64,000 bases of DNA from Acetobacter vaccinii (GTDB taxonomy: Bacteria; Pseudomonadota; Alphaproteobacteria; Acetobacterales; Acetobacteraceae). The notes below the pieces were generated by a model. It had not been told where the DNA came from, searched no databases, and worked only from the letters and a program-made list of their open reading frames with translations. Every line of letters begins with the position of its first letter. The first letter of the stretch is position 1. A program made the translations under genes and the position numbers. Below, one piece after another: positions 1-8,388 of the stretch. The DNA lies in NCBI RefSeq assembly GCF_008365315.1, contig NZ_CP043506.1:736001-800000 (forward strand), in the 5' to 3' direction.

Positions 1-72
1 ATTGGTGCCGTTATTGCCGCATCCATCGGCATTACCTGGTCGGACAGGGACAGCCACCCCAAACCGGAATAA
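1..72 (+). CDS. C-terminal fragment of an unidentified protein (5' end outside window)
   Basis: An open plus-strand frame enters from the left edge and ends with TAA at 70-72. The 23 visible residues begin with a hydrophobic, Gly/Ala/Ile-rich stretch and end in a hydrophilic tail (SDRDSHPKPE). This fits the end of a membrane protein whose last helix is followed by a short polar tail, but it is too short to name. It converges on flgC. Confidence 0.4.
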   Translation: MGAVIAASIGITWSDRDSHPKPE

Positions 73-141
73 ACTGCTCTTGCCTTGCGCCCAAGCAAGG
101 TGACTGCACACCCGGTAGACAAAATACCGGGCGTGCAGGCT

Positions 142-549
142 TTATTTCATCAGGTTGATCGTACGGGTCATCATGGAACGGGTGATCTGCATGGTGTTCA
201 GATTGGCCTCGTAAGAATGCTGGGCCTCATGCGTATCCATAATTTCGATCATGGTGCTGACATTGGGGGTCTTAACGTAGCCCTTGGCATCTGCCACCGG
301 ATTGGACGGATCATACTTCGTCTCAAACGCAGAGTTATCCTGCCCGATCCGCTGCACTTTAACGCCAGCAACCCCGGTCTCCCGGTTCAGCGTTTCCTTG
401 AAGGTAATGGTCTTGCGGCGGTACGGGTCCGACCCCGGTGTCAGCCCGGTTGTGTCCTTATTGGCCAGGTTTTCAGCCGCAACCCGCAGGCGGGCAGACT
501 GTACGCGCATGCCATCGGCGGAAATACCGATTGTATTGGAAAAATCCAT
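142..549 (-). CDS. flgC: Flagellar basal-body rod protein FlgC
   Basis: FlgC is one of the proximal rod proteins of the flagellar basal body, exported by the flagellar type III apparatus and assembled in the periplasm. The 135-residue product has the usual FlgC length. Near the N-terminus it carries the rod/hook signature (RVAAENLANKDTTG, about residues 23-36). The C-terminus has the family helix (EAQHSYEANLNTMQITRSMM) that coils against the N-terminal helix. A strong GGGAGGGG Shine-Dalgarno stretch lies just before the ATG, 12 bases after the flgB stop, so flgB-flgC form one operon. fliE, which often follows flgC, is absent; a convergent gene fragment lies downstream. Confidence 0.95.
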   Translation of the reverse strand: MDFSNTIGISADGMRVQSARLRVAAENLANKDTTGLTPGSDPYRRKTITFKETLNRETGVAGVKVQRIGQDNSAFETKYDPSNPVADAKGYVKTPNVSTMIEIMDTHEAQHSYEANLNTMQITRSMMTRTINLMK

Positions 550-561
550 AACGCCCCTCCC

Positions 562-975
562 TTAGGAATTGACCCCAAGGGTCACCGAATACATGGACAT
601 GTAGCGGCTGTACAATGTTGTCGCCAAACGCTGCTGGTCGTTGGTATCGGCCACTTTTTCCAGCTCATCTTCGATCTGAACACGGTTTCCATCCACCGAG
701 GTGGAACCGCCCGATGGGTTAGCCCGCGTACTGCCCCCCATCCCTGCCATATGGCCGGGTTCGGTTTCGGCCAGCACCACAGCCATCTGTGACTCCAGCA
801 CACCCTGAAAAGGTGCGACATCCTTGGCAACGTAATTAGGGGTATCCGCGTTAGCCACATTACCAGCCAATACGGATTGCCGTCCTTCAAGCCACTTCAG
901 CCGCCGTTCGGCCAGGCCGAGCAGATCGGTTCCGTTCCCGGCTGATGATGCGTGAGATGCCAAAGCTTCAAGCAT
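562..975 (-). CDS. flgB: Flagellar basal-body rod protein FlgB
   Basis: FlgB is the other proximal rod subunit and the partner of FlgC. The rod signature (RQSVLAGNVANADTPNYVAKD) lies near the N-terminus and the C-terminal helix ends with SVTLGVNS. I place the start at the ATG at 975 (MLEALASH), which has GGAAGGG upstream and gives 137 residues, the usual size. An in-frame ATG at 1023 would add 16 residues but has no visible ribosome binding site. The middle (about residues 55-95) is Gly/Ser/Thr-rich and poorly conserved, as in other FlgB proteins. It is the first gene of a flgBC operon. Confidence 0.93.
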   Translation of the reverse strand: MLEALASHASSAGNGTDLLGLAERRLKWLEGRQSVLAGNVANADTPNYVAKDVAPFQGVLESQMAVVLAETEPGHMAGMGGSTRANPSGGSTSVDGNRVQIEDELEKVADTNDQQRLATTLYSRYMSMYSVTLGVNS

Positions 976-1320
976 GGATGGTTTATTCCCTTCCGTGGCG
1001 TTCCACAGAGTCGTTGACAACATGCTGCCTGGTCTCTGACAGCCTGCGTTGTGCTTTCTCGGTTCCTGACCAACCTAACCGATTGAAACAGCACAGAATG
1101 ACAGCCCTCCGGTCATTCGCCTCTGGCTGTCTGCCGATAATCACAACACTCTTACCTTGCTTTCGATAGCATCAGCCATCGCTCATCGCCACAGTTTCCT
1201 GCCCTTTGGCGGCATGTACACGGCACAGGATACTCCATGGCCATCTCATGGGGGTCATGACATTCCTCCCGCTTGGCGCTATGGCTTGGAACAAACATGG
1301 CAACTGGGACGGTCATCTTT
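976..1320. other. Intergenic region between flgB and the A24-like gene (divergent)
   Basis: About 345 bases separate the divergent flgB and prepilin-peptidase-like genes and must carry at least the flgBC promoter. Overlapping open frames here have no family features and are not called. I see no clear sigma-54 (GG-N10-GC) or sigma-70 promoter by eye. Confidence 0.4.
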
Positions 1321-2160
1321 ATGAATGGCAACAGAATGCGCAGGGCCGGCATGAGCGACATGCTCCTCATCACGGCGGCAGCGGCAGCCGTCATTGTCAT
1401 GTGGAGCCTGCTGGCTAAGGATACCGCAGCCTCGGTTGCGGGGCTTGGGGTGGCGTTGTGGTTTCCACTCTCCATCCTGCTGTATCGGCTGCTGTTGCGC
1501 TGGCTCCCTGTTATTGACGGAGTTCGCCTCCGGCCCATGGATATTGCGCCGGGGCTACGCCGACAGGTCACCGCCGCCTGCCTGCTGACAGCCTCCCTGT
1601 CCATTCTGTGCCTGACCAGCCAGCCTGCCCCTGTGGCCATTGCTGATATTGTCGCCCTCAACTTCGCCTGCCTTGCAGCGCTGCTCGACAGGTCGGAAGG
1701 CTGGATGCCAAATTATGTGCTGGTGCCTATGCTGCTGGCTGGGCTTGTTGCTGGCATCCTGCATGATAGCAGCGCACAGGCTATTCTGGGGGCCGCAGCC
1801 GCGTGGATTGTGGTGTCTCTGGCACTTGTTGCCCTGTCCATTACCCTGCGGGCCAATTTTCTGTCAGGCACCAACATAACCATGGCTGCCGCCTGTGGCG
1901 CGTGGGTCGGGCTGGAAGGGTTGTGGACCTTCCTCTGCGCCACTGCGTTTGTGCATTGGGCATCCTGCGTGCTGCTACGGCATGTACAGGACCGTGCCGC
2001 GGCAGAGCGCCTTTATCTGGACAATACACCCAAGGCCTGGACCCAACCCATGGGGCCATCCTTTGCACTGGCCATGGCTCTCGCCATGCTGCTGCCTGGG
2101 TTTCTACCCGGTCTACCTGACTGGATCCTGCATCTGGCCAGTCAGAAAGACCAGTATTAA
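1321..2160 (+). CDS. Prepilin peptidase-like (A24/CpaA-type) polytopic membrane protein, second catalytic Asp replaced by Asn
   Basis: The product is a hydrophobic protein of about 279 residues with roughly seven to eight membrane segments. One segment is followed by LDRSEGWMPN, matching the D-x6-P-N motif of CpaA/type IV prepilin peptidases (Asp at about residue 123). A later segment reads SGTNITMAAACGAWVG, which aligns with the family GxGD motif and following helix (GAGDVKLLAALGAWLG type), but with Asn at about residue 185 instead of the second catalytic Asp. It may therefore be an inactive relative. Starts at 1273, 1321 and 1351 are all possible; 1321 and 1351 have partial GGGA/AGGG sites and fit a first membrane helix preceded by basic residues. 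No pilin genes are nearby; it sits among flagellar genes. Confidence 0.6.
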   Translation: MNGNRMRRAGMSDMLLITAAAAAVIVMWSLLAKDTAASVAGLGVALWFPLSILLYRLLLRWLPVIDGVRLRPMDIAPGLRRQVTAACLLTASLSILCLTSQPAPVAIADIVALNFACLAALLDRSEGWMPNYVLVPMLLAGLVAGILHDSSAQAILGAAAAWIVVSLALVALSITLRANFLSGTNITMAAACGAWVGLEGLWTFLCATAFVHWASCVLLRHVQDRAAAERLYLDNTPKAWTQPMGPSFALAMALAMLLPGFLPGLPDWILHLASQKDQY

Positions 2161-2164
2161 CCGA

Positions 2165-4771
2165 TCAGAGGGGGGTGGCGGGCAACCCAGCCGAGGCTGA
2201 GGCCGCATCCCCCACACGCCGGGTCAATAGTTTGAACAGACGGTCATTATCCGGGTCCATCGGGCGTGTGCCAATCCGATGGCTGATCCAGTGCAGCGCC
2301 CCTCTGTCCGATGCCTGTGATGCGTCAGAAGCCATACGCAAGGCCAGTGCCTGTTGCGTTGGTGTCAGTTCCCCAGTTTCAGGAATAGACAACTGCGCCA
2401 GCTTGCGCAGTGCTGCCACAGCGGCTGGCCACTCCGCTTTGCTTTCATGAATATGAGCCAACATATCCAGCGATGATGGATCGGCATCGGTGCTGAGTAT
2501 GCTGATCGCCTTGGAGGAATCCCCCATAGCCAGCGCCGCATTGGCAGACACAAGACGACGAGAGGCTTTGACGTCATCAGGCAGGCTGGCGTCATCCGTG
2601 CGGTTGAGCACATCCAGCGCGTCCTGCGGCTGATGGCGCTCAAGCTGGATACCAGCCAGTTCCTCGCCCGCTGTAGCGCGGGACAGAGGGGATTCCAGCA
2701 TGGGAATCGTATCAGACAGCACCTGTGCGGCCTCATCCGGCAGGCCGAGGCCACGCAACATTCTGCCATAAGCGGTCATGATTTCCGCTTTTCTAGCCCC
2801 TGGCGGCAAGTCGGGCAGATGCGCGCGCAGGACCGCCGCATTATGCAGCAACACTTCCTTATCGCTATTGTCAGGCGTGGAGCGTGCAATCTGCTCCAAT
2901 GTCTGAAACAGCATAGGGGTGGCCACACTTTCCGGTGCAGGCTTGTCGCCTGCCTGCGCCTTGTCGATCGCAGCCAGCGCATCGCTCCAGCGGCCAGCGC
3001 GCATATGGGCGTCAGCCTGCAACAGGCGCACAACGGCCTCACGCCCGGCCAGGCGCGCATCGGGGATCAATCCGGCAAAGGCTTCGGCAGCGGCTTCCGG
3101 CTTCATGCGGCCATCGGCCAAGTCGATGGAGATTGTCTGCTCCAGCGCCTTTTCCGCAACGACCGGGTCTTTATCCATCGTCAGCTTACGGAATGTTGCA
3201 TAGGCTTGGTCACGCTTGCCCAATCGCAGGTCACGGAATGCCGTGGCCACCTGATAGAGGGAACCTGAGGGTAGCTTGTCCAGCACCGCCAGATCCTCGC
3301 GCGAGCCATAACGCCCGATTTCTTCTGCTGCGATGGGCAACAGAGTATCACGCACGGGCTGAGGATAATTCTCAATCCTAGCAAAATCACGTGCCAGCAT
3401 ATGGGCGGCTTCCGGCCCCTGCCGGTTGCCCAAGGCCAGATACAGACCACGCCAGAGCTGCAACGCCCGCTGCTCGTTCTCTGCCCAGGGGCCCTCAAGC
3501 ATGGAGGCCCCTTCAGTATTACCGCTCAGCAGTTCACTGGCGGCCAGAAGGAAACGCACTTCCGGCCTTGCGGCCTCACCGGGGTCATCCTGCAGGGCAA
3601 CGGTGAGTATGCCCCGGGCCTCGACAAAGGAGCCTATGGCAAAGGCGGCCCTGGCAGCATCCAGCCTGCGGTCAAATTCTTCCACCGGGGTGGCATCAGC
3701 AGCCGAGACCAGAGCCTTGCGCCAGCGTGTTTCAAGCTCGGGGACCGGCAGATTGCGCAGGCCCAGCCACTTGAGGTCAACATCCGAGGCATAAACAGCC
3801 GCACCGCTATCCGCAAAGGCCTTGCCGTCACGCGTCAGCAACGCACCGTCCGACGTGGCGTGCATGCCAATATCCGGGGCATGTGCGGCGACAACGACAC
3901 CTTCGGTCGTAGGCCAGACATCATACCCATCCCCCTTACGCAGGGAGAGAATACCACCATCATCCGTTGTGGACGTGCCAACCAGTAGGCGCGTGCCAGA
4001 TGCCGGGTCATCAATGGACAGCACACGGCCTGGACGGCGCATGGGATAGAGAATACCCCCATCAACCTGACGGGGAATGATCATCCGCCGGTCAGCATAA
4101 TCAGCATCCGGCGGTGGTTTATCACCCAGAACCCAGCCTTCTGCCTGCTGGGACAGGTAGAGCTTGCGGGTATCCGGCAGGCGCACCTTGATCAGAGTAG
4201 CTTCCGGCAGGGTATCGACCGTCAGGGCCGAAAAAATACCATCACCACGTAGGGCGCTGGTATCCATCTGCTGGGCGTTATCCACCACAATAATAAAGGT
4301 ATTACCGCTGCGGAAAGCCGCAATGCCCATGTCAGGCGGCACTGGCAGCAACACACGGCTGACAGAGGATGCCATCTGCCCGGCTGATCCAGACGTCGTA
4401 TTGCCGCCAGCCCTGGCCGTTATCGTGCCTGGTTTGCCTGCGCGGGCGGTCCGGCTGTCAGACTGGGGGGGCGGCAGAGGTGTGTCGAGCACCTTGGCCT
4501 GCCAGGATGGTGGCAGACCTTTCAGCAGCACATCGGCTGAAATATCATCATCCGCAGGGCCGGCCTGAGTGTCCGCCCCGGTGGGTGGTGGCGTGGGGGG
4601 CAGCACCTGCGTCGGGCCGGGCCGCGGTGGCACAGCCTTGTGCGCACGATTCTGCTGGGCATGACCATGCCTGCCCGCTGCCATAACCGGAATGGCAGTG
4701 GAGCAGGACAGAAATACAAGAACCGGAAGCGTGATGCAGCGTCTCACGCGTTGGGACCTGCTGAAATGCAC
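2165..4771 (-). CDS. Secreted/periplasmic large helical-repeat (TPR-like) protein of the flagellar cluster
   Basis: An 868-residue protein whose family I cannot name with certainty. It opens with a clear signal peptide (basic start, hydrophobic core to about residue 28, then VMAAG). A Pro-rich linker covers about residues 40-130, with a predicted beta-rich domain at about 135-330. From about 360 to the end there are repeated Ala/Leu-rich helical pairs (for example ARGILTVALQDDPGEAARPE) typical of tetratricopeptide-like repeats. The export signal and position in a flagellar cluster suggest a periplasmic or envelope scaffold that helps basal-body or motor assembly; this is inference only. Its 3' end lies 4 bases from the convergent A24-like gene. 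Confidence 0.6.
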   Translation of the reverse strand: MHFSRSQRVRRCITLPVLVFLSCSTAIPVMAAGRHGHAQQNRAHKAVPPRPGPTQVLPPTPPPTGADTQAGPADDDISADVLLKGLPPSWQAKVLDTPLPPPQSDSRTARAGKPGTITARAGGNTTSGSAGQMASSVSRVLLPVPPDMGIAAFRSGNTFIIVVDNAQQMDTSALRGDGIFSALTVDTLPEATLIKVRLPDTRKLYLSQQAEGWVLGDKPPPDADYADRRMIIPRQVDGGILYPMRRPGRVLSIDDPASGTRLLVGTSTTDDGGILSLRKGDGYDVWPTTEGVVVAAHAPDIGMHATSDGALLTRDGKAFADSGAAVYASDVDLKWLGLRNLPVPELETRWRKALVSAADATPVEEFDRRLDAARAAFAIGSFVEARGILTVALQDDPGEAARPEVRFLLAASELLSGNTEGASMLEGPWAENEQRALQLWRGLYLALGNRQGPEAAHMLARDFARIENYPQPVRDTLLPIAAEEIGRYGSREDLAVLDKLPSGSLYQVATAFRDLRLGKRDQAYATFRKLTMDKDPVVAEKALEQTISIDLADGRMKPEAAAEAFAGLIPDARLAGREAVVRLLQADAHMRAGRWSDALAAIDKAQAGDKPAPESVATPMLFQTLEQIARSTPDNSDKEVLLHNAAVLRAHLPDLPPGARKAEIMTAYGRMLRGLGLPDEAAQVLSDTIPMLESPLSRATAGEELAGIQLERHQPQDALDVLNRTDDASLPDDVKASRRLVSANAALAMGDSSKAISILSTDADPSSLDMLAHIHESKAEWPAAVAALRKLAQLSIPETGELTPTQQALALRMASDASQASDRGALHWISHRIGTRPMDPDNDRLFKLLTRRVGDAASASAGLPATPL

Positions 4772-5030
4772 GTGTCGTCAATCCCGAAGGGCCACTGCCC
4801 CCGCTGTCTGGCGGTAATCATGCACACCCTGGTCTGATGTCCTTCTGGACGCTCTTTGTGGCGCACGCACAACCCCGCTTGTCTGGCGGGGCAAACCCCG
4901 ACCACACCATGCCTTACCCTGAAAAACAACCAACGGCTGCCGCAACCAACACCGCAGGGCCAGTCAGCCTGCCTATGCGGTCAGCCTGCGCTCGCCTTGC
5001 TGTCGGTCACGGTTTTCTGTCTGCCGTCAA

Positions 5031-5279
5031 TCAGGCAAAAAGATCAACAGCGCTGGCCGCTGCTGAAGACTTCTTATGTTCGTTGCTGGAAGGCACCAAC
5101 TGCCCGGACGCATCAAACTTGGTGGTGGCAGAAGAGCCGTCAACACTCTTGGAGACGACATTCACACCCACGCCAGCCGCATGCTCGGGCTGTGATGCGC
5201 GATAAACCTTTTGGGCAAGCCCGGTCGTAGCTGTCCGAAGGCTCGACGCCAGAGCCGCTGCTGCTGAAGTATCTGTCAT
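5031..5279 (-). CDS. Small hypothetical protein (82 aa) in the flagellar cluster
   Basis: The ATG at 5279 is preceded by GAAGGA at good spacing, which makes it a better start than an upstream in-frame ATG at 5384. The 82-residue product begins MTDTSAAAALASSLRTATTG, is Ala/Ser-rich, and ends SAAASAVDLFA. No signal peptide or membrane segment is visible. It is divergent from the CtrA/FtcR-like regulator at 5606. I do not recognise the family; a small flagellar accessory or chaperone-like protein is possible but unsupported. Confidence 0.45.
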   Translation of the reverse strand: MTDTSAAAALASSLRTATTGLAQKVYRASQPEHAAGVGVNVVSKSVDGSSATTKFDASGQLVPSSNEHKKSSAAASAVDLFA

Positions 5280-5605
5280 CTTTATCCATCCTTCAGAACC
5301 AGAGAAGAAATAAGGGCTGACACAGGAAAACCACGCCCCCAGCCGCAATGCCACAGCCATGGTAGAAACACCATGCCCAAACACCCCTGACCGCGTCCGT
5401 TATAAACCGTGTTACAACCATGAATACAGCGTCAGTTTATGGGATGGCCATGCCTTAGCCAAGGTGTTTTTTGGCCGAAGCGGCATCCCCCCTTGATCCA
5501 GACAAAAATACCTATGTAGCTTTATCCTGCAAACAGTGGTCAGAAGGACAGGCACGGTGGCACAGGCCATGCGCGCCACCACCGCCAACGGGCATTGGAA
5601 ACACC
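5280..5605. other. Divergent control region between the small ORF and the CtrA/FtcR-like regulator
   Basis: About 325 bases separate two divergent genes. At 5454-5471 there is an interrupted palindrome, GCCAA-N8-TTGGC, whose sequence recurs with two changes upstream of flgF/flgG at about 10322-10339 (see that entry). An upstream in-frame extension of the regulator exists from 5471, but similarity to CtrA begins exactly at 5606. Confidence 0.4.
5454..5471. promoter_or_regulatory. Candidate operator, copy 1: GCCAAGGTGTTTTTTGGC
   Basis: An 18-base element with 5-base inverted arms (GCCAA/TTGGC). Sixteen of 18 positions match an element in the flgG/flgF divergent region near 10322. Both copies lie in divergent intergenic regions of flagellar genes, so a shared regulator is plausible. 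Two copies alone do not prove function. Confidence 0.3.
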
Positions 5606-6409
5606 ATGCGCATATTATGCATCAGCGATACATCGGTCGATGACAGCAGGCCGTGCAAGGGGCTCGCCAAAGCTGCGGCCGAGGGTGCAATTTCCATTAC
5701 AATGTCCAGCGCGGAAGGCGTGGTCGAAACCCTGCGCCGCTCCCGTTATGACCTTGCCGTCATCCAGCAGGCCAGCCCGGATACCCGGCTGCTGCGCCAC
5801 ATCCGCAATAGCCGCCAGCCTACACCGATCCTGATTATTGCGCGCCAGACAACACCCGCCACCATAGCCGATGTATTGAGTATCGGCGCGGATGACTGCG
5901 TGCCCGCCACCGTAGACCCCATAGAACTGCTGGCCCGCCTGCGTGCCATTATCCGCCGTGTCAGCGGGCACGATAGCCTGACCCTGCATATCGGCCGACT
6001 GACTGTGAATGTTGACCGGCGCGAAGCCCATGTTGATGACAGGCTCCTGCCCCTGACTCCGCGCGAATACGATCTGGTGGAACTGCTCGCCCTGCGCAAA
6101 AGTCAGGCTTTGAGCAAGGAAGCCGTGCTGGACAGCCTTTATGCCGGGCAGGAAGAACCCCATGGCAAGGTCATTGATGTCATGGTGTGCAACATTCGCA
6201 AAAAAATGCGCGCCCTTGGCATCGCCACGCCGTTTACGACCCTTTGGGGAATCGGCTACCGCCTGAATGAGGACGCCTTTGCCCCTGTTGGCTCCAAGAT
6301 GGTCGGGGCAGACCGGTCCATGTCCCGCGTGGCCAAGGAAACCTGCATTCCCATCATGCCCGGTGGCATCAACATCATGCCTGCGGCGGGCTCATCCGAA
6401 GGCCTGTGA
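5606..6409 (+). CDS. Orphan OmpR-family regulator, CtrA/FtcR/Rem-like, with a degenerate receiver domain
   Basis: A 267-residue response-regulator-like protein, probably a transcription factor for flagellar genes. The C-terminal winged helix (about residues 125-232) closely follows CtrA: LTPREYDLVELLALRKSQ, then EEPHGKVIDVMVCNIRKKM and GIGYRL. The N-terminal receiver keeps the CtrA fold order (YDLAVIQ, GADD, ELLARLRAIIRRVSGH) but has lost the active site: the phosphoacceptor Asp is Gln54, the acidic pair is D8-T9, and both the conserved Thr/Ser and the Lys are Ala. This resembles orphan flagellar regulators (FtcR, Rem) of other alphaproteobacteria and implies phosphorylation-independent action. 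A 45-residue in-frame extension upstream (from 5471) lacks family similarity. No histidine kinase is nearby. About 30 extra residues follow the winged helix. Confidence 0.8.
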   Translation: MRILCISDTSVDDSRPCKGLAKAAAEGAISITMSSAEGVVETLRRSRYDLAVIQQASPDTRLLRHIRNSRQPTPILIIARQTTPATIADVLSIGADDCVPATVDPIELLARLRAIIRRVSGHDSLTLHIGRLTVNVDRREAHVDDRLLPLTPREYDLVELLALRKSQALSKEAVLDSLYAGQEEPHGKVIDVMVCNIRKKMRALGIATPFTTLWGIGYRLNEDAFAPVGSKMVGADRSMSRVAKETCIPIMPGGINIMPAAGSSEGL

Positions 6410-6466
6410 CAAAAACTGCCTTACAGTAACCGCATGAAAGCCATGCACTCAAAGCGTAGCCAGATG

Positions 6467-7282
6467 CTACTCACCGTGGGCAGTTGCATCCTTCTGCTGG
6501 CGCTTCTTGCGCCGGTCATATGACCCGAATCGGGAAACTTCGGCCTCGGCTTTTTTCAGCTCCGAATACGCCTCGCACGCCATGGGATATTGTGCAGAAA
6601 GCCCCCAGTACGCCCTGTAGGCCTCGGGCGTCTGACGGTGCCTGTTTTCAATATGGCGTTTGAGCATTGTAAAACTGTCGCCACAGTGCAGGCAGACAAG
6701 AGCATCCGACCGGAGCGCATGCTGGGGTGGGCAGGCAGGCTGGTCCTGACGAGCTATCCACTGCCGCTGTTTCCACGGCAGTTCGGCCGACATGCCTGGC
6801 TGCATCGTGCCACCCGCACTTGCCCGCACAAGGCTCGTGGCCTGACGTTCCTTGTCCGTTGTGCGGGTTGGCAGGTTCAGAACGCTCCGGGTCGCCAGTT
6901 CCATAAACGGCACCCGCTGGTTACCCGCAGTCCGGGGGGCACCCTCAGCCACCAGGCGGGGCGGCCCCATGACATCACGCGGGAGGCGCCTTTCTATCCG
7001 CTGGGTTTCCTCCAGCACGTCGTCCATGCTGCGAATGGCGCCCACATCGGCCATGTCGGACAGAATACCAAGAACAGTGGACAGCCGCTCCGGGCTATTG
7101 AACGCGATCCGCTTGAGAGCCAGCGTCACGTCCCTGACCTTTTCCGCCTGCGCGATAATGGCATCCGATGTCTGGGCAGGTAGAAAATCCGTATGCATAC
7201 GGCCTACCAGCCGGCCAATACGCTTTTCCGTAATGGCATCGACGGGATGGGTTCGAACACTTTCGAATGTAGCTTCTGACAC
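6467..7282 (-). CDS. MucR/Ros-family zinc-finger transcriptional regulator with a long N-terminal extension
   Basis: The C-terminal third carries the Ros/MucR zinc finger (CLHCGDSFTMLKRHIENRH, two Cys and His ligands) followed by the family TPEAYRAYWGLSAQYPM segment and a basic tail. MucR proteins bind T-A-step-rich AT DNA and often control motility, cell cycle and surface polysaccharides. Typical members are about 140 residues; this one has about 271, with about 180 residues of unrecognised N-terminal sequence, partly helical (DAIIAQAEKVRDVTLALKR). The GTG at 7282 has GGAGG five bases upstream and is preferred over a GTG at 7297. It converges on the CtrA/FtcR-like gene with only 57 bases between them, so two candidate flagellar regulators sit side by side. 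Confidence 0.75.
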   Translation of the reverse strand: MSEATFESVRTHPVDAITEKRIGRLVGRMHTDFLPAQTSDAIIAQAEKVRDVTLALKRIAFNSPERLSTVLGILSDMADVGAIRSMDDVLEETQRIERRLPRDVMGPPRLVAEGAPRTAGNQRVPFMELATRSVLNLPTRTTDKERQATSLVRASAGGTMQPGMSAELPWKQRQWIARQDQPACPPQHALRSDALVCLHCGDSFTMLKRHIENRHRQTPEAYRAYWGLSAQYPMACEAYSELKKAEAEVSRFGSYDRRKKRQQKDATAHGE

Positions 7283-7628
7283 GACTGCCTCCGTCACACC
7301 GCCGGTTTATCCATGACATTGGACGTTATTGTTACAATTGCGACACTGCACCTTGCATGGAAACGAGACCAAATCCGTCCTGGTTGCAGGCACACCAAAT
7401 TTTTCCTGCACGACCGCAGGACCATCCGACACCAAAGCCACACTTCCAACCCGGAAGGTCGCAGTCCTCCCATACCCAGAAAACAGGGCAGGCCCGACCA
7501 CGCCTTCGAATGGATCGAAAACCCGGCAGCACTCAAGCTGGTGCGAACGGTGTTACAGAATTATGGCAAATTCTAGACCAGCACCCCCTGCCCCCACACA
7601 CGATACCGTATGCAAGGGGCAGTTCGGG
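7283..7628. other. Intergenic region upstream of the MucR-like gene
   Basis: About 345 bases lie between the flgH stop and the MucR-like start, both on the minus strand. It should hold the regulator promoter. A run of AT-rich, T-A-step-containing sequence (acattggacgttattgttac, starting near 7316) lies just upstream of the start and could be an autoregulatory site, since MucR proteins commonly repress themselves. No gene is convincing here. Confidence 0.35.
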
Positions 7629-8381
7629 TCAGAATGGCAGAACGTTATCGAGGATCTGCTGCCCGTAACGCGGTGTCTGCAGGCGGATCAACTGGCCACG
7701 GCCACCGTAGGAAATCCGGGCCTCGGCAATCCTGTCGTGGGTGACGGTGTTGTCTTCCAGAATATCCTGGGGCCGCACCACACCGCTGACCATAAGCTGC
7801 CGAAGTTCACCGTTAATCCGCACTTCCTGCCGTGCCACAACGACAAAGTTCCCGTTAGGGAGGACCTGCGTAATGGTCCCGGCCAGTGTCAGGGTCACCA
7901 CCTCGTTACGGCGGATTGTCCCTGCGGCCGTATTGGCGTTGGCGCTACTGGTGTTCAACGCGTTGGCGCTCGTCAGATGCGAGATAGCATCCCCCTTGAA
8001 GCCAAACAGGCTGGGGATACCAAACTGTTCCGACCCGCTGCCTGCGGCAGAGGTGTTGTCGGTCAGGGCCGCGTTGTCGGAGATTTCGACCTTGATGGTC
8101 AGCAGATCTCCAACCTGGGAGGCACGCTGGTCCTTGAAGAAGGCCTGGCTCCCCGGCCGCCACAGGCTACCCACCTCAGTCGGCGGGGGCTGCAGGGGGG
8201 GCATGGGCATGGTAACAGGCCGATAATCCGGGGACAGAGTCGGATCGGACGTTCTGGTCATGCGGGGCGGATGGCCAGCCTCGCTCAGGTCTGCCAGGCC
8301 GCTGCAATTACACAGGCCAAGCAAACCCACCATAAAAACGCCTGACAGAAGGTGTTTTGTCACCGAAAAGTGCTCCGTCAT
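7629..8381 (-). CDS. flgH: Flagellar L-ring protein FlgH
   Basis: FlgH is the outer-membrane lipoprotein that forms the L-ring bushing around the rod. The 250-residue product has a hydrophobic export signal with Cys24/Cys26 (LLGLCNCSG), a slightly non-canonical lipobox. Family segments follow: SLWRPGSQAFFKDQRASQVGD near residues 90-112, then beta-rich repeats, and PQDILEDNTV and ARISYGGRG near the C-terminus. It is the last gene of the flgG-flgA-flgH operon, with 7 bases between the flgA stop and the flgH start. Confidence 0.95.
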   Translation of the reverse strand: MTEHFSVTKHLLSGVFMVGLLGLCNCSGLADLSEAGHPPRMTRTSDPTLSPDYRPVTMPMPPLQPPPTEVGSLWRPGSQAFFKDQRASQVGDLLTIKVEISDNAALTDNTSAAGSGSEQFGIPSLFGFKGDAISHLTSANALNTSSANANTAAGTIRRNEVVTLTLAGTITQVLPNGNFVVVARQEVRINGELRQLMVSGVVRPQDILEDNTVTHDRIAEARISYGGRGQLIRLQTPRYGQQILDNVLPF

Positions 8382-8388
8382 TCAGCCG

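Noticed and set aside
85..792. Long plus-strand frame antisense to flgC and flgB
   Set aside because: flgB and flgC on the minus strand have clear family motifs; the antisense product has none and is an artefact of GC-rich codon bias.
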